This document shows, piece after piece, positions 8,141-15,579 of a stretch of DNA of 64,000 nt. Under the pieces are notes generated by a model, which searched no databases, was not told where the DNA came from, and saw only the letters and a list, made by a program, of their open reading frames with translations. Numbering within the stretch: position 1 is the first letter of the stretch; every line of letters starts with the position of its first letter. This DNA comes from Desulfarculaceae bacterium (GTDB lineage Bacteria; Desulfobacterota; Desulfarculia; Desulfarculales; Desulfarculaceae): positions 291,426 to 355,425 of the forward strand of contig JAIPEN010000003.1 in assembly GCA_021737145.1 (NCBI GenBank), given 5' to 3'. A program made the translations under genes and the position numbers.

Positions 8141-8925
8141 TCCAGCACCGGCAGGGTCTTGGGCTGCAGGCTGGGGCCGAAGGCCTTTTCCAGGATGTCC
8201 TTGCCCGAACCGGGGCCCTGCTTTTCCGGGGCCCGGGGGGAGTCGTAGGAAATGGCGGCCTTGGCGGCCGGCTGCCGGTCCCCGCCCAGGGAGTAGTCGA
8301 TGCCCTGGAGTTGGCGGGGGCTGCTGCGGCGCTCGCCTTCGGCCTCGGGCGTGGGGTACTTGGGCTCCAGACGCCGGAAGCGGCGCAGATGGTGCTTGAG
8401 GTTGGTGGCGCCCATGCGCTCGAGCACCGGCAATATCTGGGGACGGGCGAAGACGAACACGTTGAGCACCCGGGGGGAGAACTGGTCGGTGTTGCCCAAA
8501 AGCTCCAGCTCCTGGAGCATCTCCTCGCTGAGCATATGGGCGTCCTTGACCAGGAGCAGGATTTTCTTGCCTTCGCGGTGACAGGTCTCGATGGCCGCCC
8601 GCAGGTCCAGCAGGAAGCGGGCCTTGTAGTTGCACTCCGGGATGTTCAGGCTGGGGCCCACCTCGCGGCACAGATCCATGGGCGAGTGCACCTTCTGGGC
8701 GCTGATCACCACGGTGAGGTAGTTGTCCGGCAGGCGGCCGCACAGGCAGTCGATCAGCTCGCCCTTGCCGCTGCCCGCCTGGCCCACCACCATGGCCCAG
8801 CCTTCGCTACGCTCGGCGGATACGATCAAGGTGGCCATGGCTTCCCGCTGACTGGGGGTCAGGTCGTTATCATCCCAAGGCCGGGACACGCCGTCAGAGT
8901 TGTCTGGAGGTTTTGCTGAAGCCAC
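8137..8925 (-). CDS. ExeA/GspA-like AAA+ ATPase
   Basis: The 262-residue protein has a Walker A motif GQAGSGKGE (about 48-56). Its Walker B strand reads ILLLVKDAH instead of the usual DEAH. A sensor-like segment NVFVFARPQIL follows, and the overall pattern matches the ExeA ATPases of type II secretion and related loci. The C-terminal 80 residues are Pro/Ser/Gly-rich and probably disordered, without the peptidoglycan-binding domain or membrane segment of true ExeA. I chose GTG at 8925 because AGGAGA lies 9 bases upstream. No secretion genes are nearby, so the role is open. Confidence 0.7.
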   Translation of the reverse strand: MASAKPPDNSDGVSRPWDDNDLTPSQREAMATLIVSAERSEGWAMVVGQAGSGKGELIDCLCGRLPDNYLTVVISAQKVHSPMDLCREVGPSLNIPECNYKARFLLDLRAAIETCHREGKKILLLVKDAHMLSEEMLQELELLGNTDQFSPRVLNVFVFARPQILPVLERMGATNLKHHLRRFRRLEPKYPTPEAEGERRSSPRQLQGIDYSLGGDRQPAAKAAISYDSPRAPEKQGPGSGKDILEKAFGPSLQPKTLPVLD

Positions 8926-9248
8926 GCGCGCCGTTCTCCTATGAGTGGGCCAGACCAATTATTGCGTGGCCGGGGGCAAGATTCGCGGGAATCACTGGCG
9001 ACGCTTCAGGTCGTTGTGCTCATTGCTTGGTTGAGCCTATATTAATAAACATAATGCCTATATGGATTCACCGCAACCCTACGTAATGAGTCGCATTTAA
9101 ATCCTAGCAATATTATAGAGAAAATCGGGCCTTAAACTCGGGAAATAAGTCTCCGCGCCCATTTATTTCTAAATTGTAACATATATAGAAAAGCGTTTGG
9201 CACGGCGCCAACCGCTTTACATGGGCCCTGCCGCCGGCCACGGGCCGG
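8926..9248. promoter_or_regulatory. AT-rich intergenic region upstream of the ATPase gene
   Basis: The gap contains an AT-rich core (about 9035-9190), unusual for this genome and a likely promoter region for the ATPase on the minus strand, though I could not choose one -10/-35 pair. Its distal end holds a terminator for the binding-protein gene. No coding sequence is convincing. Confidence 0.4.
9184..9217 (-). terminator. Intrinsic terminator of the korA-korB-binding protein operon
   Basis: On the minus strand AAAGCG-N-TTGGC and GCCAA-N-CGCTTT form a 12-bp stem with one mismatch and a 5-base loop, followed by TTTTCTATAT. It lies 32 bp after the last stop codon. A smaller GC hairpin (9233-9249) overlaps that stop. 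Confidence 0.6.
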
Positions 9249-10046
9249 CTAGTGCAGATAGCGCTCGCGCAGGCGCTGAATCTCCGTCCCGGACACCAGG
9301 GCCAACCCCTTGTTTATTATGGACAACAAAATCTTGTTACCCTTTTTGACCGGCAAGGCCAGATCGTTGCGCTCCACCACCGCGTTGCCCGGGGCCCAGG
9401 AGATTTTATTAGCCATCTTCAGCCGTTTGCGCCAATAGAGCACCACCGGATCGTCTATGACCACCGCATCCACCTGGTCCGCGCCCAGGGCGGCCACGCA
9501 TCCCCGGTAGGTGTCGTAGAGCACCGGGTTGATGTTGTTTCTTATGAGCAGCGCGGCCCCGGAGTCGCCGACCACCGCGCCCACCTGCATGCCGCGCAGG
9601 CTCTCCAGGCCGCTGACCCCCCTGGTGGTTTCGTTGATGAATATGGCCGCAGTCACCGGATAGAAGGGGTCGGAGAAATCCAGGAACAAACGGCGCTCCC
9701 CCAGGGGGAACATGCCGGTGGTGGAGTCCAGGGTGCCGGCCCTCAACTGGGTTAGCTGCGGGAGGCTGTCCACGGGCAACAGCTCGATCTCCAGGCCCAG
9801 CTTGGAGGCCATGGCCTTCCACATATCCACGCAGATGCCCTCGGGCAGGCCCGAGGCCCCCACAAAGGAGAAGGGATGGTAGGTGGTGTCCGTGGCCACC
9901 CTGATGGGACCATGGTCATCCAACCAGGCGCGCTCCTTGCGGGTCAGGGGATCCTGGTTGGCTCCCATGTTGCCGCAGGCCGCCGCCACCAACAGGGTCA
10001 GCAGGCAAGCCAGCCCCCCCAACCACACACTGGCCGTCTTTTTCAA
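9249..10046 (-). CDS. Orphan family-3 periplasmic solute-binding (lipo)protein
   Basis: The 265-residue protein has a signal peptide ending in VAAACG, consistent with a lipoprotein, followed by an SBP_bac_3 (PBPb) fold. The motif LTRKERAWLDDHGPIRVATD is the opening typical of binding domains in EvgS/BvgS-type sensors, not classical amino-acid transporters. No ABC permease or ATPase is nearby. It begins with TTG inside the korB stop (TTGA overlap), with GGAGAG upstream, so it is translationally coupled to korB. The ligand is unknown. A link to 2-oxoacid or amino-acid metabolism is inferred from the coupling. Confidence 0.8.
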   Translation of the reverse strand: MKKTASVWLGGLACLLTLLVAAACGNMGANQDPLTRKERAWLDDHGPIRVATDTTYHPFSFVGASGLPEGICVDMWKAMASKLGLEIELLPVDSLPQLTQLRAGTLDSTTGMFPLGERRLFLDFSDPFYPVTAAIFINETTRGVSGLESLRGMQVGAVVGDSGAALLIRNNINPVLYDTYRGCVAALGADQVDAVVIDDPVVLYWRKRLKMANKISWAPGNAVVERNDLALPVKKGNKILLSIINKGLALVSGTEIQRLRERYLH

Positions 10047-10897
10047 GCGTAGCTCTCCAAGATTCCCCCGAGTTTGCCGTAGTCCGTGTCTTGGGCGGCC
10101 AGAGGCCCCTTTTCCAGAACCGGGAAGAACTCCTGGAACGAGGGGCGCTCGTTGGCATAGATGACCCCCAGGGGGATGCTGTCGCCGAACTCGTAGCTCA
10201 GCTTGATGGCCGCGTCCCAGTCCGAGGGGTCGTGCTCATCCTGGCCCAGCATGCGCACCCTCTTTTTATACCACTCGTAGGTGTTGAGCTTGTTGAAAGA
10301 TACGCAGGGCTGCAGGATGTCCACCACGGACAGGCCCTTGTGCTGCATGGCCTGGGAGATCAGCCCGGCCAGATGCTCCTGTTCCCCGGCAAAGCCCCGG
10401 GCCACGAAGCCCACGTGCAGGCTCACCGCCACGGCCACCGGGTTGAAGGGATACAGGTGCACCCCGTGGGGCTGGGCCTTGGTGTGCATGCCCTCCAGGC
10501 TGGTGGGGCTGGCCTGGCCCTTGGTCAGGCCGTAGATCTGGTTGTCGTGCACCAGCATGGTCAGGTCCACGTTGCGCCGGAGCCCGGCCAGGAAGTGGTT
10601 GCCTCCCTCGCCGTAGTTGCAGCCGTCGCCGCTGGTGAGTATCACCTTGAGCCCGGGGTGGGCCAGGGACGCGCCGGTGGCCGCGGGCAGACCCCGGCCG
10701 TGCAGGCCGTTGAAGGCGTTGCAGGGGATGTAGTGGGGTGTCTTGGCCGCCTGGCCGATGCCGCTGACCAGCAGGATGTCCTTGGGCGCCAGCCCCTGTT
10801 CCACCAGGGCCTGGACCAGGGCCTTGCGGATGCCGAAGTTGCCGCAGCCCGGGCACCAGGCGGTTTCTATCTCGCCGTAGTCCTCTATCTTGACCAT
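10043..10897 (-). CDS. korB: 2-oxoacid:ferredoxin oxidoreductase beta subunit
   Basis: The 284-residue protein carries the thiamine diphosphate-binding region around GDGCNYGEGGNH (91-102) and an N-terminal CPGCG motif (15-19), both typical of the beta subunit of 2-oxoacid:acceptor oxidoreductases. With KorA it oxidatively decarboxylates a 2-oxoacid to its acyl-CoA and reduces ferredoxin, or runs in reverse for carbon fixation. It lies 11 bp after korA. The substrate could be 2-oxoglutarate or a branched-chain or aryl 2-oxoacid. KorB is the usual name for this two-subunit type. No ferredoxin-like delta subunit is present here. Confidence 0.88.
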   Translation of the reverse strand: MVKIEDYGEIETAWCPGCGNFGIRKALVQALVEQGLAPKDILLVSGIGQAAKTPHYIPCNAFNGLHGRGLPAATGASLAHPGLKVILTSGDGCNYGEGGNHFLAGLRRNVDLTMLVHDNQIYGLTKGQASPTSLEGMHTKAQPHGVHLYPFNPVAVAVSLHVGFVARGFAGEQEHLAGLISQAMQHKGLSVVDILQPCVSFNKLNTYEWYKKRVRMLGQDEHDPSDWDAAIKLSYEFGDSIPLGVIYANERPSFQEFFPVLEKGPLAAQDTDYGKLGGILESYA

Positions 10898-10908
10898 GAC
10901 ACGCCTCT

Positions 10909-12591
10909 CTAATTCGCCAACTGGCGCAGGATGTATTCAGGGGTGAGGTTCAGGCCGTCGCAGCGCCCGATGAGGCGCTGGGGGCTGATGCCCGCCTCTT
11001 TCTTGAGCAGGCCCGCGAACTGGCCGGTGGCGTTGCCCTCGATGACCACCACCTGGCCGGCCAGGCCCATGCGCCCGGCGAACTGCTCCGGGTCCAGGGG
11101 CCAGACCTGGCTGAAGTGACAGCTGCCCACCGACTGGCCCTCGTCGCGCAGGCGGCGGGCGGCGGCGGCCACCGGCCCCTGGCTGCTGCCCCAGCTAACC
11201 AGCAGGGTCTCGGGCTCCTCGGGCCCGCTGAAAGCCGGGGCGATGGTCTCGGAGCGCAGGCCCTTTTCCTTTTGCAGGCGCTTGTGGTTCATGCGCACCC
11301 GAAGCTCCAGGTCCTCGGTGATGTGGCCCTGCTCGGTGTGCTCGTCGCTGTCGGCCACCACCAGCTCCGGGCCCATGCCCGGCAAGCGGCGGGGGGAGAT
11401 GCCGTCCGGGGTGATCTGGTAGCGCTTGTAGTCCTCTCCCTGCTCGCCCTGGCCGCCGGGGCGCACCGCCTCGCGGCCCTCCAGGCCGAAGGGCTCCAGG
11501 GCCCGGAGGCTGTCGGCCAAAAACTGGTCGGTGAGGATGAACACCGGGCCCTGGTATTTCTCGGCCAGGTGCAGGGCGTGGTAGCCCGCCTCGAAGCACT
11601 GCTTCACATCGCCCGGGGCCAGGATGGCCCGGGGGAACTCGCCGTGCCCGCCGTGCAGGGCAAAAAGCAGGTCGCCCTGCTCGGTGCGGGTGGGCAGGCC
11701 GGTGGCCGGGCCGGGGCGCATGGCGATGGCGATGACCATGGGCGTTTCGGTCATGCCCGCCAGGGAGACCCCCTCGGTCATCAGGGCGTAGCCCCCGCCG
11801 CTGGTGCAGACCATGGCCGGGGCTCCGGCATAGGAGGCGCCCAGGGCCATGTTGATGGCCGCGATCTCGTCCTCGGCCTGCTCGTAGACCACGCCCATGT
11901 CGTCGGCGTGGGCGATCACGGTCAGAGCGATGGCGGTGGAGGGGGTCATGGGATAAAAGGCCAGGAACTTGAGCCCCGCGGCCAGGGCCCCCAGGGCGAT
12001 GGCCTGGTTGCCCCCCAGCACCATGCGCGCGGGGGCCTCGGAGGGCTGGGCAAGCACCCCGCACTCCGCCTCCTGCCCGCCCAGCCAGTCGAAGCTCTTT
12101 TTGAGCCCTTCCCGGTTGGCCTCGACCACCTTGTCGTCCTTCTTCTTGCCCAGGGCGGCGGTGAGGGTGTCGGCCACCAGGTTCTGGTCCAGGCTCAGCA
12201 GGCCGGCGGCCACCCCCAGGGCGATGGTGTTCAGGTGGGCGCCCTCGGCCAGCTCCTTGTAAGGCACGCTCAGGCAGCGGCCCTCTTGGCAGCTCAGCTC
12301 CTGGCCGGCCACCACCACCGCGCCGGGATTGAGCTGGCCGGTGTGCAGGTCCAAGGTCTCCTGGTTCAGGGCGATGAGCAGGTCCACTCCCTCGGTGGGG
12401 GTGTCCAGCTCGCGGGTGGCCGCGCGGATGGTGAAGGTGTTGTGCCCTCCCCTCACCCGGGACATGTAGTCCTGGGTCACCAGGATGTGGTAACCGCTTT
12501 TGACCAGGCACTTGCAAAGGACCTGGCCGATGGTCACCAGACCCTGGCCGGCCTCGCCGCCGATCATGATATTCAGGCTGTCACGGGACAT
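10909..12591 (-). CDS. korA: 2-oxoacid:ferredoxin oxidoreductase alpha subunit with fused gamma domain
   Basis: The 560-residue protein fuses a gamma domain (about 1-185, starting MSRDSLNIMIGGEAGQG and containing SRVRGGHNTF) to the alpha pyrimidine-binding domain (about 195-560, with KFLAFYPMTPSTAIA and the EDEIAAINMALGASYAGAPA region). This gamma-alpha fusion is the common KorA form. I chose the ATG at 12591 because AAAAGGGGAA precedes it and the gamma motif starts immediately. It is the first gene of the korA-korB-binding-protein operon. Confidence 0.9.
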   Translation of the reverse strand: MSRDSLNIMIGGEAGQGLVTIGQVLCKCLVKSGYHILVTQDYMSRVRGGHNTFTIRAATRELDTPTEGVDLLIALNQETLDLHTGQLNPGAVVVAGQELSCQEGRCLSVPYKELAEGAHLNTIALGVAAGLLSLDQNLVADTLTAALGKKKDDKVVEANREGLKKSFDWLGGQEAECGVLAQPSEAPARMVLGGNQAIALGALAAGLKFLAFYPMTPSTAIALTVIAHADDMGVVYEQAEDEIAAINMALGASYAGAPAMVCTSGGGYALMTEGVSLAGMTETPMVIAIAMRPGPATGLPTRTEQGDLLFALHGGHGEFPRAILAPGDVKQCFEAGYHALHLAEKYQGPVFILTDQFLADSLRALEPFGLEGREAVRPGGQGEQGEDYKRYQITPDGISPRRLPGMGPELVVADSDEHTEQGHITEDLELRVRMNHKRLQKEKGLRSETIAPAFSGPEEPETLLVSWGSSQGPVAAAARRLRDEGQSVGSCHFSQVWPLDPEQFAGRMGLAGQVVVIEGNATGQFAGLLKKEAGISPQRLIGRCDGLNLTPEYILRQLAN

Positions 12592-12809
12592 GGGTTCCCC
12601 TTTTCCTGCCATGGAAGCAAAGACGGCCGCCCCAGGCGGTCCGTGGGTGTCGTGGTTCAATGGTAGCAAAGGCACGGCGGACCAACCAAGCCCGGCCTTG
12701 ACCTGGCCCGGTATTCATGGCGCAATTGCCTTGGCCATGGGACAATGGTAGATCAAAACAAGACCAAGACCGGCCCCGGCCGGGCTACAGATAAGCGGGA
12801 GAGCGAGCC

Positions 12810-13697
12810 ATGAAAAGATTGGGGGCCCTTTTGTTGGCATTGTCGCTGTTGGCCGGCGCGAGCCCCGCCCTGGCCAAATGGCACGTGGTGTCCGACGAGC
12901 AACTGGTCATCTCCGACCACCCGGAGTCGGTGGCCAGCGATCCCAAGAGCCAGACGCTCTACGTGAGCAACTTCGGCGAGGTGTTCAAACCCACCCTGGC
13001 CAACGGCGAGGGCTACATCAGCAAGCTGGACATGGCGGGCAAGGTGCTGGACAAGCGCTTTTTGCCCGGCCCGGGCCAAACGCTGAACAAGCCCAAGGGG
13101 GTCTGGATCTCGGACGGGCTCTTGTGGACCACGGACATCGACGCGGTGTGGTGCTTTGACCTGGAAAGCAAAAAAGGCGTCCGCCTTCCCCTGCCCGGAT
13201 CCTTGTTCGCCAACGACGTGTGCGCGGCCAACGGCAAGCTCTACGTGTCCGACACCACGGCAGGCCGGATCTACCTGGTCGAGCCGGCCGACTTTAGAAA
13301 GGGCAAGCCCAGCATCCGGGTGATGCTCAGCCCCCCCGGCTTCCACCCCAACGGCCTGTGGCCCCGTCCCGGCGGCGGGGTGATCATCGCCACCCAGAAA
13401 GACATGAAGGGGCCCGGCGGCCTGTTCCAGGCCCGCGACGTGGGCCAGATGAGCGAAATACGCGGCGGCCTGGGCCGCCTGGACGGGGTGGCTATGTTGC
13501 CCGACGGCGCCATCCTCTACACCGACTGGGCCCACGGCGGCCTGTTCATCCTGGAGGGCGAGGCCGCCCCCCGCAAGCTGGCCACCGGCTTCGGCGGACC
13601 GGCCGACTTCGGCCTGGTTCCCGTGGGCAAGGGCTTTTTGGTGGCCATCCCGGACCTGGTGACCGGCAACCTGCGCATGGTGAGCCTGGAGCCCTAG
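12810..13697 (+). CDS. Periplasmic SMP-30/NHL-like beta-propeller protein
   Basis: The 295-residue precursor has a signal peptide ending near SPALA, followed by repeated strands resembling SMP-30/gluconolactonase or NHL propellers (ESVASDPKSQTLYVSN, NGLWPRPGGGVIIA, DGVAMLPDGAILYTDW). These periodic blade motifs support a six-bladed propeller in the periplasm. Family members hydrolyse lactones or bind ligands, and the catalytic metal residues cannot be confirmed by eye. It is a single-gene unit, closed by a strong terminator 30 bp downstream. Confidence 0.7.
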   Translation: MKRLGALLLALSLLAGASPALAKWHVVSDEQLVISDHPESVASDPKSQTLYVSNFGEVFKPTLANGEGYISKLDMAGKVLDKRFLPGPGQTLNKPKGVWISDGLLWTTDIDAVWCFDLESKKGVRLPLPGSLFANDVCAANGKLYVSDTTAGRIYLVEPADFRKGKPSIRVMLSPPGFHPNGLWPRPGGGVIIATQKDMKGPGGLFQARDVGQMSEIRGGLGRLDGVAMLPDGAILYTDWAHGGLFILEGEAAPRKLATGFGGPADFGLVPVGKGFLVAIPDLVTGNLRMVSLEP

Positions 13698-13727
13698 GGC
13701 CGGCCCCGACAATCCGTTGGATCCGCC

Positions 13728-13761
13728 GGGCCGCCTTGACTGAGGCGGCCCGTGCCTTTTT
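13728..13761 (+). terminator. Intrinsic terminator after the beta-propeller gene
   Basis: GGGCCGCC (13728-13735) pairs perfectly with GGCGGCCC (13744-13751) around an 8-base loop, followed by GTGCC and five T (13757-13761). Confidence 0.85.
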
Positions 13762-13763
13762 AA

Positions 13764-13796
13764 TGAATAATCAGAAACTCTCGCACTGATTATTCA
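13764..13796 (+). repeat. Perfect 11-bp inverted repeat before the PfpI-family gene
   Basis: The arms TGAATAATCAG (13764-13774) and CTGATTATTCA (13786-13796) are perfect and separated by 11 bases. The right arm ends 18 bp before the start codon, just ahead of AGGAGG. It may be an operator for a dimeric regulator, with half-sites two helical turns apart, or an mRNA hairpin that affects ribosome access. The AT-rich arms contrast with the surrounding GC. Confidence 0.8.
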
Positions 13797-13814
13797 AGGT
13801 CAGGAGGTATCCCC

Positions 13815-14330
13815 ATGCCCTTAAGCGGCAAGAGCGTAGCGGTGCTCATAGAGGACATGTTCAACGAGTTCGAGCTGATCTATCCCTTTTACCGCCTGCA
13901 GGAGGCCGGGGCCAAGGTCACGGTGGTGGGCACCCAGGGGCAGCACACCTATCACGCCAAGAGCGGCCTGGGCTTCACCAGCCACAAGAGCGTGGGCGAG
14001 GTGAGCCCCGAGGAGTTCGACGGCCTGGTCATTCCCGGCGGCTACGCCCCGGACCACATGCGCCGCCACAAGGCCACGGTGCAGCTGGTCAAGGACATCT
14101 TCGCCGCGGGCAAGCCGGTGGGCACCATCTGCCACGCCGGGTGGATGCTGGCCTCGGCCGAGGTGGTCGACGGCAAGCGCTGCACCAGCTTCTTCGCCAT
14201 CAAGGACGACCTGGTCCACGCCGGGGCCGCTTGGGAGGACGCCGAGGTGGTGGTGGACGGCAACCTGATCACCAGCCGCACCCCGGACGACCTGCCCGCC
14301 TTCATGAAGGCCTTTATCGCGGCTTTCTAG
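13815..14330 (+). CDS. DJ-1/PfpI family protein
   Basis: The 171-residue protein is the usual length for PfpI-like members of the DJ-1 superfamily. The nucleophile elbow Cys is in GTICHAGWMLAS (near 100), the upstream acidic residue is in LIEDMFNEFE, and VIPGGYAPDHMRR is the characteristic loop. Members include proteases, deglycases, glyoxalases and chaperones, and the Cys-His arrangement fits the intracellular peptidase/deglycase group. AGGAGG precedes the ATG. A perfect dyad upstream suggests specific control, perhaps in a stress response. Confidence 0.85.
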   Translation: MPLSGKSVAVLIEDMFNEFELIYPFYRLQEAGAKVTVVGTQGQHTYHAKSGLGFTSHKSVGEVSPEEFDGLVIPGGYAPDHMRRHKATVQLVKDIFAAGKPVGTICHAGWMLASAEVVDGKRCTSFFAIKDDLVHAGAAWEDAEVVVDGNLITSRTPDDLPAFMKAFIAAF

Positions 14331-14661
14331 CCGCCGCGCCCCCATGGACGGAGGTCCGCCCTATGGCCCTGGCGCATTTGTCGCGCAACCAGGAGTTTTT
14401 GCTGGTGTAGGCCGTGGTGCCGGGCCTGCCCTGGCCGGAGCCGGCGAGCTGGTTGATGCCCACGGTGGCGCCCGCCTTGGGGTGGTGATATTTCTCTCCA
14501 CCCTGGCGGTGCCCAACCGCGAGTTCAAAAAGCCAGCCATGCTCCTGCGCTCGGGCCTGGAAGGGGTGCTGTTCATGCTGGCCTTTTTGACCATCGCCGG
14601 GGCCCTTTTGCCCTGCGGGCAAGGGGCGGCGGACTGAGCGGAACGTGCTAGACTTGCCTCC
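14331..14661. other. Unresolved interval with a possible broken small membrane-protein gene
   Basis: This gap has a strong ribosome site (GGAGG, 14350-14354) 8 bases before ATG 14363, but that frame stops after 15 codons (TAG, 14408-14410). GC-rich third positions continue in the same frame to about 14480. The coding pattern then moves to another frame that runs to TGA at 14637 and encodes two hydrophobic segments (GVVIFLSTLAVP and VLFMLAFLTIAGALLP). This looks like a small membrane-protein gene broken by a stop and a frameshift, or a chance pattern. An opposite-strand frame is also open. I do not recognise any product. Confidence 0.3.
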
Positions 14662-15579
14662 ATGACCGCCCCGTACCTGTCATTGAAGCCCCTGGTTCCC
14701 TGGAAGCAGCTTTCCCGGCCCCTGGACTGGGAGGCCGTCTTCGGGCGCCGCGCCCCCCTGGAGCTGGAGATCGGCTGCGGCAACGGCGAGGTGCTGGTGC
14801 GCCGGGCCCTGGCCGAGCCCGGGGTGAATCTGGTGGGCCTGGACCACGGCTGGCCCTCGGCCCGGCGGGCGCTCAGGCGCATCAACCTGGCCGGGGCGGC
14901 CAATGCCAAGGTCTTGCAGGCCGAGGCCGACCTGACCCTGGAGCGCCTGTTCGGCGAGCGGAGCCTGTCCCGCGCCTGGTGCTTTTTTCCCCGGCCCTGG
15001 CCCAAGCCCCGCCACGAGCCGCGCCGCCTGCTCTCGCGCCGCTTCCTGCGCCTTTTGAACAGCCGCCTGGCCCGGGGCGCGTCCTGCACCATGGTCACGG
15101 ACCGGCGCTCGTACTTGGAATGGTCCCTGGCCCAGGCCCAGGGCAGCGGCCTGGAGGCCTCTTGGCAAGAGCGGCCGCCGGGCCTGGACAGCAAGTACGA
15201 GCGCAAGTGGCAAGGCGAGGGGCAGGAGGTATTCTATGAGCTCACCCTGGTCAAACGGGAGCATGTCTCCTGGCCCGTGCCCGAGGAGCCGGTTTTGCAC
15301 TACCCCCTGATAACCAAGCTGGACCCCGCCCGCCTGGAGGTGTTCGAGCACTGGGGCGAGACCCCGGTGATGTGCAAGGACGTGCTGTTCGACGCGGCCT
15401 CGGGCCGGGGCATGCTGCGCATGGTGGTGCTGGAGGAGGGCCTGGAGCAGGCATTCTATCTGGAGCTGCTGCCCGCCGAGGGCGGCCACGTGCTGCGCCC
15501 CGCGCCGGGCTGCGGGGTGCTGCCCTCCCTGGGGGTGCAGATGGCCCTGGAGCTGGTGGCCGAGAGGCTGAGCGCCTAG
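14662..15579 (+). CDS. trmB: tRNA (guanine-N7-)-methyltransferase with C-terminal extension
   Basis: The 305-residue protein has a Rossmann SAM-binding motif LEIGCGNGE (about 35-43) and the TrmB signature region FFPRPWPKPRHEPRRLL, so it should methylate G46 of tRNA at N7. In the E. coli enzyme this signature reads PDPW, and here the Asp is replaced by Arg. The downstream VTDRRSY and SKYER elements resemble the other conserved positions. About 95 extra C-terminal residues follow the catalytic domain, since typical TrmB has 210-240 residues. Its TAG overlaps the truD stop on the other strand. Confidence 0.85.
   Translation: MTAPYLSLKPLVPWKQLSRPLDWEAVFGRRAPLELEIGCGNGEVLVRRALAEPGVNLVGLDHGWPSARRALRRINLAGAANAKVLQAEADLTLERLFGERSLSRAWCFFPRPWPKPRHEPRRLLSRRFLRLLNSRLARGASCTMVTDRRSYLEWSLAQAQGSGLEASWQERPPGLDSKYERKWQGEGQEVFYELTLVKREHVSWPVPEEPVLHYPLITKLDPARLEVFEHWGETPVMCKDVLFDAASGRGMLRMVVLEEGLEQAFYLELLPAEGGHVLRPAPGCGVLPSLGVQMALELVAERLSA

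Noticed and set aside
12645..12700. tRNA-like stretch containing GGTTCAATGGTAGC
   Set aside because: It resembles a tRNA acceptor/D-arm, but no anticodon arm, T-arm motif or closing acceptor strand follows, so it is at most a chance match or fragment.
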